6,556 bases of DNA, taken from positions 1,876 through 8,431 of the forward strand of contig DOZA01000264.1 of NCBI GenBank assembly GCA_003518245.1. Direction: 5' to 3'. Below, piece after piece: positions 1-5,533 of this stretch. Under the pieces are notes generated by a model. That model saw only the letters and a list, made by a program, of their open reading frames with translations. It had not been told where the DNA came from and did no database searches. How positions within the stretch are numbered: position 1 is the stretch's first letter; each line of letters opens with the position of its first letter. Position numbers and translations under genes: made by a program. This DNA is from Bacteroidales bacterium (GTDB lineage Bacteria > Bacteroidota > Bacteroidia > Bacteroidales > VadinHA17).

Positions 1-264
1 CGCGGGAATAGCTCCAATCCAGTAAAAATGTGTTGTAAGCATTCCGTATTTCAAGCCCGAGCCCGACATACCCATGACTTCAAGTGCGCCCAGGTTTGTT
101 GAAATAAAAGCCAGACCTGCTACCCATGCAGGTATAGACCTTCCTGCTTCTAAAAATGCATTGGCATTCTTCATATATTTACGCAGGAACAATCCAATAC
201 CCAGCACAAAGGCAAAGTAGATCATCATTATGAGATAATCTATCCAACTCAGTGCAACTTCCAT
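1..264 (-). CDS. Sodium:solute symporter (SSS/SLC5 family), N-terminal part, cut by window edge
   Basis: The reading frame starts at ATG 264-262 and stays open for exactly 88 codons to the left edge, so the rest of the gene lies outside the window. Residues 7-27 are a hydrophobic membrane segment. A polar loop follows, and residues 37-47 (FLEAGRSIPAW) match the SSS signature seen as YFLAGKSLPWW in Vibrio SGLT. A second membrane segment from about 48 ends in GMSGSG at 65-70. SSS proteins are inner-membrane LeuT-fold carriers that import a sugar, amino acid, vitamin or other solute with Na+. Aligned from memory with Vibrio SGLT, the conserved Asn is kept (N57) but the galactose-contacting Gln69 is replaced by Glu (E62), so the substrate may not be galactose. 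Family confidence is high; the substrate is unknown. The gene is divergent from truA. Confidence 0.9.
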   Translation of the reverse strand, partial: MEVALSWIDYLIMMIYFAFVLGIGLFLRKYMKNANAFLEAGRSIPAWVAGLAFISTNLGALEVMGMSGSGLKYGMLTTHFYWIGAIPA

Positions 265-304
265 AGTTAAGATTTTTAATATGAATTAGAAAAAAGATAT
301 GAAT

Positions 305-336
305 CAAATTACTCTGATCCCGGTAAAACAGACAAA
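305..336 (-). promoter_or_regulatory. Weak candidate promoter for the symporter gene
   Basis: On the minus strand a TTTG (336-333) is followed after 21 bases by TAATTTG (311-305). This resembles the Bacteroidota pattern of a -33 TTTG and a -7 TAnnTTTG, but the -7 box is one base short of consensus. It would give a leader of about 30-35 bases before the ATG at 264. The call rests on motif resemblance only. Confidence 0.3.
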
Positions 337-376
337 AATACTTATAAGAATTAATTATCAAATAAAATTGCAGGTA

Positions 377-520
377 ATTTTTATAAAGAAGGCTTCCACC
401 TTCGCTGGCGCGAGTCTACAAACTCGAGTCTTGCTTCGGTGGACGGAGAAGGCTGAGGCTTCCTCCTGCACTAAAGCTTTCGAGGATGGGAAAGGCTTAG
501 TCTCTTATTTTTATAAGGAA
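377..520. repeat. GC-rich double-hairpin element flanked by 14-bp direct repeats
   Basis: The outer 14-mers ATTTTTATAAAGAA (377-390) and ATTTTTATAAGGAA (507-520) differ at one position and bracket a 116-bp core. The core is about 56% GC by hand count, against strongly AT-rich flanks. It contains two fold-back units. In the first, TCCACC (395-400) pairs with GGTGGA (438-443), and the inner stem CGAGT (411-415)/ACTCG (422-426) closes a 6-base loop. In the second, 451-466 pairs with 484-502 through about 15 pairs including three G-T wobbles, around a 17-base loop. AGAAGGCT recurs at 387-394 and 447-454, and GGCTTCC at 391-397 and 457-463. No coding potential is supported. The best reading is a small non-autonomous mobile or dispersed intergenic repeat (MITE- or REP-like). 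It could also be a structured RNA, and one window cannot show copy number. Confidence 0.55.
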
Positions 521-558
521 CTCATATCACAATAATGATCAGTACCAAACAATTATAT

Positions 559-567
559 TATTTTTGT
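559..567 (+). promoter_or_regulatory. Perfect Bacteroidota -7 box (TATTTTTGT) at the truA start
   Basis: TATTTTTGT matches TAnnTTTGY at every specified position. No TTTG or TTG lies 19-21 bases upstream, so only half of the promoter is visible. Transcription would begin near 571-573, downstream of the TTG at 564, which would leave the TTG at 579 as the usable start with a very short leader. This is the only promoter-like signal I see for truA, whose upstream neighbour is divergent. Confidence 0.45.
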
Positions 568-578
568 ACAAAAAGCCC

Positions 579-1334
579 TTGAAAACAAGATATTTCATAT
601 TCCTGTCTTATGACGGCACATCCTACCATGGGTGGCAGGTTCAGCCGGGTAAAGTTACAGTTCAGAGCAAGCTTGAAGAAGCATTATCTGTAATACTGCA
701 GGAAGACATAAAAACCACTGGAGCAGGACGAACAGATACCGGCGTGCATGCACGTTCATTTATTGCCCACTTTGACAGTAGAAATAAAGACCTGCCTGAT
801 AACCAAAAAATTATTTTCAGGTTAAACAGGTTCCTTCCTTCAGATATCTCGGTTAACAGGATCTCAATAGTGGATAATAAAGCACATGCCCGATTTGATG
901 CCTTATCCAGGACTTATATATATTATATATCCCTGAAAAAAGATCCTTTCAGTCATAAATATGCCTGGCACAGGCATGGTGATATTGATATTGAAGCCAT
1001 GAACATAGCCGCTTCTTTACTTTTAAAACATGAAGACTTCACAAGCTTCAGCAAGGCACACACCCAGGTTCAGACCAATATATGCCAGGTATACGAAGCG
1101 AAATGGACAAAAAACAATGATATGATGGTTTTCAGGATAAGGGCCAACCGTTTCCTGAGAAATATGGTGCGGGCAATTGTAGGATCAATGATTATGATCG
1201 GTACAGGTAAAATACCTCCCGAAGAGATTGAAAATATTATAAATGCAAAAGACAGGTCATCAGCAGGAGTATCAGCACCGGCAGGAGGTCTTTTTCTGGA
1301 GAATATTGATTACGACCCCGGCCTGTTTATTTAA
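579..1334 (+). CDS. truA: tRNA pseudouridine(38-40) synthase TruA
   Basis: TruA converts uridine to pseudouridine at positions 38-40 of the tRNA anticodon arm in the cytoplasm. From the 579 start the protein is 251 residues, a normal length for the family. The catalytic motif AGRTDTGVHA is at about residues 49-58 with the nucleophile Asp53. Other family blocks are SYDGTSYHGWQ near the N-terminus, HARFDALSRTY at about 103-113, DFTSFSK, the RNA-binding RFLRNMVRAIVG at about 191-202, and a C-terminal SAPAGGLF. The sequence closely resembles Bacteroides TruA. There is no in-frame ATG. The choices are TTG 564, giving five extra residues, or TTG 579, giving MKTRYFIF, which fits the usual M-x-RYFI start and lies downstream of the -7 box. 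I prefer 579. The gene converges on aroE with a 5-bp gap. Confidence 0.95.
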   Translation: MKTRYFIFLSYDGTSYHGWQVQPGKVTVQSKLEEALSVILQEDIKTTGAGRTDTGVHARSFIAHFDSRNKDLPDNQKIIFRLNRFLPSDISVNRISIVDNKAHARFDALSRTYIYYISLKKDPFSHKYAWHRHGDIDIEAMNIAASLLLKHEDFTSFSKAHTQVQTNICQVYEAKWTKNNDMMVFRIRANRFLRNMVRAIVGSMIMIGTGKIPPEEIENIINAKDRSSAGVSAPAGGLFLENIDYDPGLFI

Positions 1335-1339
1335 TTGTT

Positions 1340-2080
1340 CTACTCTTTCCAGATATCCCAGGCTTTCTCAGCCTGTATAAATAACATCTCAAGTCCATTT
1401 TTAACATGGCATCCCCTTTCCTTCCCTAAGCGAAGGAAGAGAGATCTTTCCGGATTATAGACCAGATCAAATAGAATACATTTACTTCCCAGTGAATCAT
1501 ATGGAATATCAGGTGCCTTATCTGTTTCAGGGAACATACCTAGGGGTGTGGCGTTTATCAGCAGCCCGCATTTTTTTATTAAATCACCTGTAAGGTCTAA
1601 ATATGTCATATCAGCCTTCGAGCTATCCCTGGAAACAACAATATATGCAATACCCATCTCATCGAGTCCTGCCTGCACAGCCTTCGAAGCACCACCGGTA
1701 CCCAGTACCAGGGCAAATTCTATATCCGTGTTTAATAATGGTTTAAGTGATAATATGAAACCATCAATATCGGTATTATAGCCACAGAGTGTTTTTTTTC
1801 TGCCTTCACCACTTATGCTTATTACATTAACAGCTCCTGCCTTCATTGCTCTTGGCTCAATATCGTCCAGGTATTTGATTATTGAGGACTTGTATGGCAG
1901 GGTTACATTAAGACCTGCAAGATCAGGGTATTCTTTTAAAATTCCCGGTAATTTATCCAATGATTTAACAGGGAAATTATTATAAACGGCATTTATCCTT
2001 TCCCTTTTAAATTTCTTAGTGAAGTAATCTCTTGAGAAAGAATGTTCAAGAGGGTATCCTATAAGACCGTACCTTATCAT
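1340..2080 (-). CDS. aroE: Shikimate dehydrogenase (NADP+)
   Basis: AroE reduces 3-dehydroshikimate to shikimate with NADPH in the cytoplasm, the fourth step of the shikimate pathway to chorismate and aromatic amino acids. The 246-residue protein is compact but complete. The substrate-binding Ser pair is S14/S16 in GYPLEHSFS. The catalytic Lys is K64 in LNVTLPYK, followed by N85 in GAVNV and catalytic Asp D104 in GYNTD. The dinucleotide-binding loop is GTGGASKA at 127-134, a GxGG variant. INATPLGM and the C-terminal NGLEMLFIQAEKAW block are also present. The region after the nucleotide-binding strand reads VVSRDSSK instead of the NRT-type NADP clamp of E. coli, so cofactor preference is inferred from the family. 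It is the last gene of the four-gene operon, and its ATG overlaps the stop of the preceding transporter gene, which suggests translational coupling. Confidence 0.96.
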   Translation of the reverse strand: MIRYGLIGYPLEHSFSRDYFTKKFKRERINAVYNNFPVKSLDKLPGILKEYPDLAGLNVTLPYKSSIIKYLDDIEPRAMKAGAVNVISISGEGRKKTLCGYNTDIDGFILSLKPLLNTDIEFALVLGTGGASKAVQAGLDEMGIAYIVVSRDSSKADMTYLDLTGDLIKKCGLLINATPLGMFPETDKAPDIPYDSLGSKCILFDLVYNPERSLFLRLGKERGCHVKNGLEMLFIQAEKAWDIWKE

Positions 2081-3006
2081 ACCTTGTGCCTGCTTACTCT
2101 ATCCAGTATAATTACGATAACAAATGCAGCTATCATCAATATGACAGCTGGAATAAGGGAGGGATCAGCACCTGTAATATCATGGTATACATGGGGCATA
2201 ATATTACGCTGTACCACGGGTACAGTATCTCCATGTGATGTCACTGTCTCTGTAATTGTTTCCTTCCATGGCCATATCTTATTCAGTGACCCTATTATGA
2301 ATCCGGCCAATACGGATATAGTTATATCATGGTATTTACTGAAAAGCCATGAAAGAAGGTTGGCAAAGCTCAGGATACCTGTTACTATTCCCAGGCCAAA
2401 AACTAACAATACCGGTATATTAAGCTCGCTTACGGCAGCCAGAATGAACTGGTATTTACCAAGGATAAGAAGTATGAAGGCTCCTGATATTCCAGGCAGC
2501 ACCATTGCACAAATAGCTACCGCTCCTGTAATAAATATATACCAGTAAGCATCTGTTGTAGTGGCCGGGCTAATCCTGGTTATAAAGAACATTAATGCTG
2601 TGCCTGCCATTAATCCTGTCAACCTGGCAATATTCCATGAATTAATCTTTCGCGTAATAACGATGGCAGAAGCAATTATGAGTCCAAAAAAGAAAGACCA
2701 TATCAAAACAGGATAATCAGACATTAACCACCTGAGTAATCTAGCCAGCGAAAAGACACTTAATAATATTCCACTAAAAAGAACCAGCAGGAAATTCCCG
2801 TTAATCTTTTTCCAGAAAATACCAATCTTCAATCTGAGAAGTAATCTAACTGCTTCAAGATCGATTGATTTTATTGATGTAATTAGTTCCTCATAAATAC
2901 CGGTGATAAAAGCAATTGTCCCCCCTGAAACACCTGGTACCACATCAGCTGCTCCCATGCCCATTCCTTTGAAGAACAGCAGGCTATAATCAGAAAATTT
3001 ACGCAT
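2077..3006 (-). CDS. popT: DUF368 membrane protein, PopT-type polyprenyl (undecaprenyl) phosphate translocase
   Basis: The protein has 309 residues, is very hydrophobic, and has roughly eight or more membrane segments. The DUF368 hallmark is a pair of related motifs: VVPGVSGGT at 22-30, inside KGMGMGAADVVPGVSGGT, and VLPGISGAF at 169-177, consistent with an inverted-repeat transporter fold. Members of this family (PopT) have been shown in other bacteria to return undecaprenyl phosphate across the cytoplasmic membrane for reuse in peptidoglycan and surface-polymer synthesis. Applying that role here is by homology. A soluble loop of about 30 residues (250-280) lies between the late membrane segments. 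The gene starts 6 bp after the phosphosulfolactate synthase stop, and its TGA overlaps the aroE ATG by 4 bp. Family assignment is secure; the substrate is inferred. Confidence 0.9.
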   Translation of the reverse strand: MRKFSDYSLLFFKGMGMGAADVVPGVSGGTIAFITGIYEELITSIKSIDLEAVRLLLRLKIGIFWKKINGNFLLVLFSGILLSVFSLARLLRWLMSDYPVLIWSFFFGLIIASAIVITRKINSWNIARLTGLMAGTALMFFITRISPATTTDAYWYIFITGAVAICAMVLPGISGAFILLILGKYQFILAAVSELNIPVLLVFGLGIVTGILSFANLLSWLFSKYHDITISVLAGFIIGSLNKIWPWKETITETVTSHGDTVPVVQRNIMPHVYHDITGADPSLIPAVILMIAAFVIVIILDRVSRHKV

Positions 3007-3012
3007 ATACTA

Positions 3013-3777
3013 TTATTTGCCCTGTAAAAACTGAAAGAAGGTATCTCCCCTTAATCCATTTCTAAGTGATTCAAGAGCTATTATTTCTGCAGGTGAGATA
3101 TTACCAAGGTTTACATTTGCTCCAAACTGTTTAATGAACCATGCCTGCTGCGATTTAAGCGGGGCCTCCCATATTATCCTGTCAAAACCGACCTCACCGG
3201 AAAGTTTATCTATGAGTACGGTATTAATCGAACCATCGCTGTTATAAATACCTGTTGTTCCACTCTCCCTGGCTTCAGCTATTACTTTTTTAGATCCTGC
3301 TTCCAGTTCTGAAACCATCATTTCAACCCATTCCTCAGGTCTATAAACAACATCTTTTTTCTTGGAACCAACTTCAGAGAGTACATAATAGTCTTCTGAA
3401 AGCCTGTTTATATAACCTTTCTTAAGCTCCTGATCCATTTCAAAAGAACCATCAGATACTTCAACAGTTTTTATACCCAGCTTATCGATTAAATCCAGGT
3501 ATTCATCGAACATGTCACGTATAACAAAAGCCTCAAAGAGAGTTCCACCGACATATGTCATGACACCTGCCGACTCATATATCCTTACTTTGTCTTTTAC
3601 CCCGGGAGTAAACACTGAAGTACCAAATCCAAGTTTCAGATAATCAATATAATCACTCCCAACACTCATAAGGTCTTCTGCTTCCCTGACGCTCAGACCC
3701 TTATCCATTACCATTGTAAGTCCGCTATTTCTTGGCTTAGCAGTCCTATCGGGAATACCAGGCAGGTAAATTATCAT
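3013..3777 (-). CDS. Phosphosulfolactate synthase family protein (ComA-like)
   Basis: ComA joins sulfite to phosphoenolpyruvate to give (2R)-phospho-3-sulfolactate, the first step of one coenzyme M route in methanogens. It is a cytoplasmic, Mg2+-dependent TIM-barrel enzyme. The 254-residue protein matches archaeal ComA along its length: GLTMVMDKGL at 19-28, DYIDYLKLGFGTS at 42-54, YVGGTLFE at 75-82, VEVSDGSFEM at 105-114, VLSEVGSKK at 132-140, AEARESGTTGIY at 167-178, WEAPLKSQQAWFI at 203-215, NVNLGNI at 221-227 and LRNGLRGDTF at 239-248. The barrel therefore appears complete and probably active. No ComB phosphatase, ComC dehydrogenase or other coenzyme M gene is in the window, so the fate of the product is unknown. 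The gene lies second in the operon, 4 bp after the TPR gene. Family membership is certain; the exact physiological reaction is less so. Confidence 0.9.
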   Translation of the reverse strand: MIIYLPGIPDRTAKPRNSGLTMVMDKGLSVREAEDLMSVGSDYIDYLKLGFGTSVFTPGVKDKVRIYESAGVMTYVGGTLFEAFVIRDMFDEYLDLIDKLGIKTVEVSDGSFEMDQELKKGYINRLSEDYYVLSEVGSKKKDVVYRPEEWVEMMVSELEAGSKKVIAEARESGTTGIYNSDGSINTVLIDKLSGEVGFDRIIWEAPLKSQQAWFIKQFGANVNLGNISPAEIIALESLRNGLRGDTFFQFLQGK

Positions 3778-3781
3778 AATA

Positions 3782-5206
3782 TTACTCTTTTGTAATTTTT
3801 TTAATAAGTCTTTGTGTTTTCTTATCTATCATTTCATCAGGAAAAAGTGTGCTATAGAATTCAAAGTTTACAGAAGAATCAACCAGTACTTTCTCAAAAT
3901 GTTTCCTGAATAGTTCATTCTCTCCTGAAAAGAGATAAGTAGAAGCCAGTATATACCTGAGTCCATAGACATCGCCAATTACCTTCATTCCTTTTTCAAG
4001 TATACAGGCAGCATGATTATAATACCCTCCTTCGATAATTAACTTTCCGATCTTAAACCAGGCATGGTCGTAATAAGGATTAATATTGATTGATTGTATC
4101 AATGCTCTGAATGACTCTTTCACCTTAGCACATTTATAGTATGCTTCGGCCAGGTAATACCAGTATTCAGGCTCAGTCTCCTTAAGACTTACTGCTTTTC
4201 TCAGGTATTTCATGCTCTTTTCAGGCTGATCATTAAGAAGTAAAAGTCCAATACCGTACCATGGTTCTGAGAAGTCAGGATCTAATTCAATTGCATCATT
4301 ATACATTTTGAATGCTTTGTCCTTCTCACCGGTCTTATGATAACATTCGGCAGCATAAGTCATTGCTTCCGTACTTTCTTCTTCAAACTGCAGATAATGG
4401 AGGTATGCTTCAAGTGCTTCTTTATACTTTCCTTCCTTGCTGAAAATATTAGCCATATTAAAGATAGCAAAGAAATTATCTGGATTCACGGCAATGGCAT
4501 ATTCATAAGCGTCCAGAGCTTTCTTTATTATGCCTTCCTTGGTATAAAGCAGGCCTAAGTTATACCATGCATTATCTGAAAAAGGTTCTTCTTCGATATA
4601 TTTTCTGTAATACTTTATACTGTTCCTGTTATCTCCCAGCTTTTCATATGCATATGCAAGATCATACAGATGGGCTGTAAATTCAGGTTCAAGTGTAAGC
4701 AGGCGTTCAAGATAAGTGGTCAGTAAGTCATAATGGTTAAGATCATTAAGTATTCCTGTAATATTAAGAAGGATATTTATTTCTTCAGTATCATCAACTG
4801 AAAGGGCTTTATCGAAATTTTTTCTTGTACCATTCAGGTCACCCAGCATTCCCAGGGCAGCTCCTTTAAGCAGGAAAACCTCATAATTGCTCGGTTCTAT
4901 TCTTTCGAGAAACCTGGTTATCTTAAGTGCATCTACCGGCCTGCCCTTATCAATCAGCACCTTTGCTTTTCGTAATTGTATTGATGATGACTTGGGATGT
5001 TGTTTTGATGCTGATTCAGCTGCTTCAAAGGCATAGCTCACATCGTTAAGTTCAAGATAGTAATCTATTATAGTCTCAAACTCGGCAACATCAAAGAAAT
5101 AGTTCTCATTATTAATACGCATCATCTCGTAGCGCTTGACTATTTCATTTATATCTTCCTCTTTATATCCATACCCCTGATCTTCCATCAGATAAAAATA
5201 TTTCAT
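3782..5206 (-). CDS. Tetratricopeptide repeat protein, first gene of the operon
   Basis: The protein has 474 residues and no signal peptide or membrane segment, so it is probably cytoplasmic. Most of it consists of about ten 34-residue TPR helix pairs. The clearest run is from 178 to 411, for example AWYNLGLLYTKEGIIKKALDAY at 213-234 split over one repeat, and AYEKLGDNRNSIKYYRKYI at 186-204. More divergent repeats cover about 41-140. Repeats end with the usual P at position 32 (EP, NPDN, DPDF). Residues 1-40 are acidic and non-repeat, and a basic tail follows 460. TPR arrays bind partner proteins; no catalytic domain is visible, so the specific role is unknown. A second ATG at 5188 (Met7) is an alternative start and fits better with the -7 box at 5215-5207. 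The gene is followed at 4 bp by the ComA-like gene. Confidence 0.88.
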   Translation of the reverse strand: MKYFYLMEDQGYGYKEEDINEIVKRYEMMRINNENYFFDVAEFETIIDYYLELNDVSYAFEAAESASKQHPKSSSIQLRKAKVLIDKGRPVDALKITRFLERIEPSNYEVFLLKGAALGMLGDLNGTRKNFDKALSVDDTEEINILLNITGILNDLNHYDLLTTYLERLLTLEPEFTAHLYDLAYAYEKLGDNRNSIKYYRKYIEEEPFSDNAWYNLGLLYTKEGIIKKALDAYEYAIAVNPDNFFAIFNMANIFSKEGKYKEALEAYLHYLQFEEESTEAMTYAAECYHKTGEKDKAFKMYNDAIELDPDFSEPWYGIGLLLLNDQPEKSMKYLRKAVSLKETEPEYWYYLAEAYYKCAKVKESFRALIQSININPYYDHAWFKIGKLIIEGGYYNHAACILEKGMKVIGDVYGLRYILASTYLFSGENELFRKHFEKVLVDSSVNFEFYSTLFPDEMIDKKTQRLIKKITKE

Positions 5207-5215
5207 ACAAAATTA
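5207..5215 (-). promoter_or_regulatory. Perfect Bacteroidota -7 box (TAATTTTGT) for the TPR-aroE operon
   Basis: On the minus strand TAATTTTGT (5215-5207) matches TAnnTTTGY fully and abuts the ATG at 5206. No TTTG is seen at the -33 distance. Transcription would start near 5203-5201, inside the annotated start, which would make the ATG at 5188 the first usable codon. It is the only consensus box upstream of this operon. Confidence 0.45.
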
Positions 5216-5228
5216 AAAAAACTTATTA

Positions 5229-5297
5229 CACTGTACACCTCAGACAGGCTGTTTTATAAACATGTGCCTTGTTTTTTTAAACAGTTGAAATACAGTG
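5229..5297. promoter_or_regulatory. Nested inverted repeats upstream of the TPR operon
   Basis: CACTGTA (5229-5235) is the exact reverse complement of TACAGTG (5291-5297). Nested inside, CTGTTT (5249-5254) is the reverse complement of AAACAG (5279-5284). The arrangement could be a cruciform or a pair of spaced half-sites bound by one regulator. It lies just upstream of the operon -7 box. Function is inferred from symmetry alone. Confidence 0.35.
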
Positions 5298-5298
5298 C

Positions 5299-5316
5299 TT
5301 AACAGTCATATGTTAA
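5299..5316. promoter_or_regulatory. TTAACA-N6-TGTTAA dyad, candidate operator
   Basis: TTAACA (5299-5304) and TGTTAA (5311-5316) form a perfect 6-bp dyad around a 6-base spacer, a shape typical of a dimeric helix-turn-helix binding site. The left half-site also carries the third of three ACAGT copies (5281, 5292, 5302). It lies about 90 bp upstream of the TPR gene and 220 bp upstream of the lipoprotein gene. The regulator is unknown. Confidence 0.35.
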
Positions 5317-5402
5317 TAAATAATAAATAAAGTAATAGATAAAACGCAACCTTTTACGCCCTTTGTTCATCATAGCAATGTAATTATAAGGAAGAAGTGA
5401 AC

Positions 5403-5450
5403 GATTACCCTCATACCCTTAATTACCCTAAATTAACCTAAATTCTACCT
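5403..5450. repeat. ACCCT-type short tandem repeat tract with about 10-bp period
   Basis: Five degenerate copies lie in a row: ACCCT at 5407, 5415 and 5425, AACCT at 5435 and TACCT at 5446, giving steps of 8, 10, 10 and 11 bases. The last three sit in units AATTACCCTA, AATTAACCTA and AATTCTACCT. Spacing near one helical turn suggests stacked protein-binding sites, but slippage of a simple sequence would look similar. The tract ends a few bases before the terminator hairpin. Confidence 0.45.
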
Positions 5451-5456
5451 TCAAAG

Positions 5457-5482
5457 AGCCGGGTTCCAGCCCGGTTTTTTTT
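5457..5482 (+). terminator. Strong intrinsic terminator with no upstream plus-strand gene
   Basis: CCGGG (5459-5463) and CCCGG (5470-5474) form a perfect GC stem around the loop TTCCAG, followed at once by eight T residues (5475-5482). The stem can extend into the T run through an A/G-rich 5' flank at 5453-5458. It faces the plus strand. No coding region precedes it on that strand, because the nearest gene to the left runs the other way. It therefore ends either a small RNA or an attenuated leader of the lipoprotein gene that starts 51 bp further on. Confidence 0.8.
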
Positions 5483-5521
5483 GATTCATATTTTTATCTA
5501 TTTTTAGGAAACTTAAAGTCC

Positions 5522-5526
5522 GAGGG
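5522..5526 (+). promoter_or_regulatory. Shine-Dalgarno-like GAGGG before the lipoprotein gene
   Basis: GAGGG lies 7 bases before the ATG at 5534. A purine-rich site this good is absent in front of the other complete genes in the window, and it supports 5534 as the start. Confidence 0.55.
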
Positions 5527-5533
5527 AAAAAAG

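Noticed and set aside
179..361. Minus-strand 60-codon frame overlapping the symporter
   Set aside because: It lies in another frame of the same strand over the clearly recognisable SSS coding sequence and starts in the AT-rich intergenic region.
299..535. Plus-strand 78-codon open frame before truA
   Set aside because: It runs through the GC-rich double-hairpin element, has no family resemblance and low-complexity composition; its openness comes from the repeat, not from coding selection.
1548..1781. Plus-strand 77-codon frame antisense to aroE
   Set aside because: It is a shadow of aroE with no recognisable domain or ribosome binding site.
2042..2548. Plus-strand 168-codon frame antisense to the DUF368 gene
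   Set aside because: It is fully opposite a well-conserved membrane protein and the aroE start; its hydrophobic, Ile/Thr-rich product is the expected shadow of membrane-segment codons.
4337..4558. Plus-strand 73-codon frame antisense to the TPR gene
   Set aside because: It is a shadow of the repeat-rich TPR coding sequence, with no independent support.
5299..5373. Minus-strand 23-codon frame beginning ATGAACAAAGGGCG upstream of the TPR gene
   Set aside because: It is short, becomes low-complexity Tyr/Ile/Leu in an AT-rich stretch, and has no ribosome binding site or conservation I can judge.
5480..5506. Promoter for the lipoprotein gene: TTTG at 5480 and TATTTTTA at 5499
   Set aside because: The spacing is only 15 bases against the usual 19-21, and the -7 box lacks the final G; the TTTG is also part of the terminator T run.
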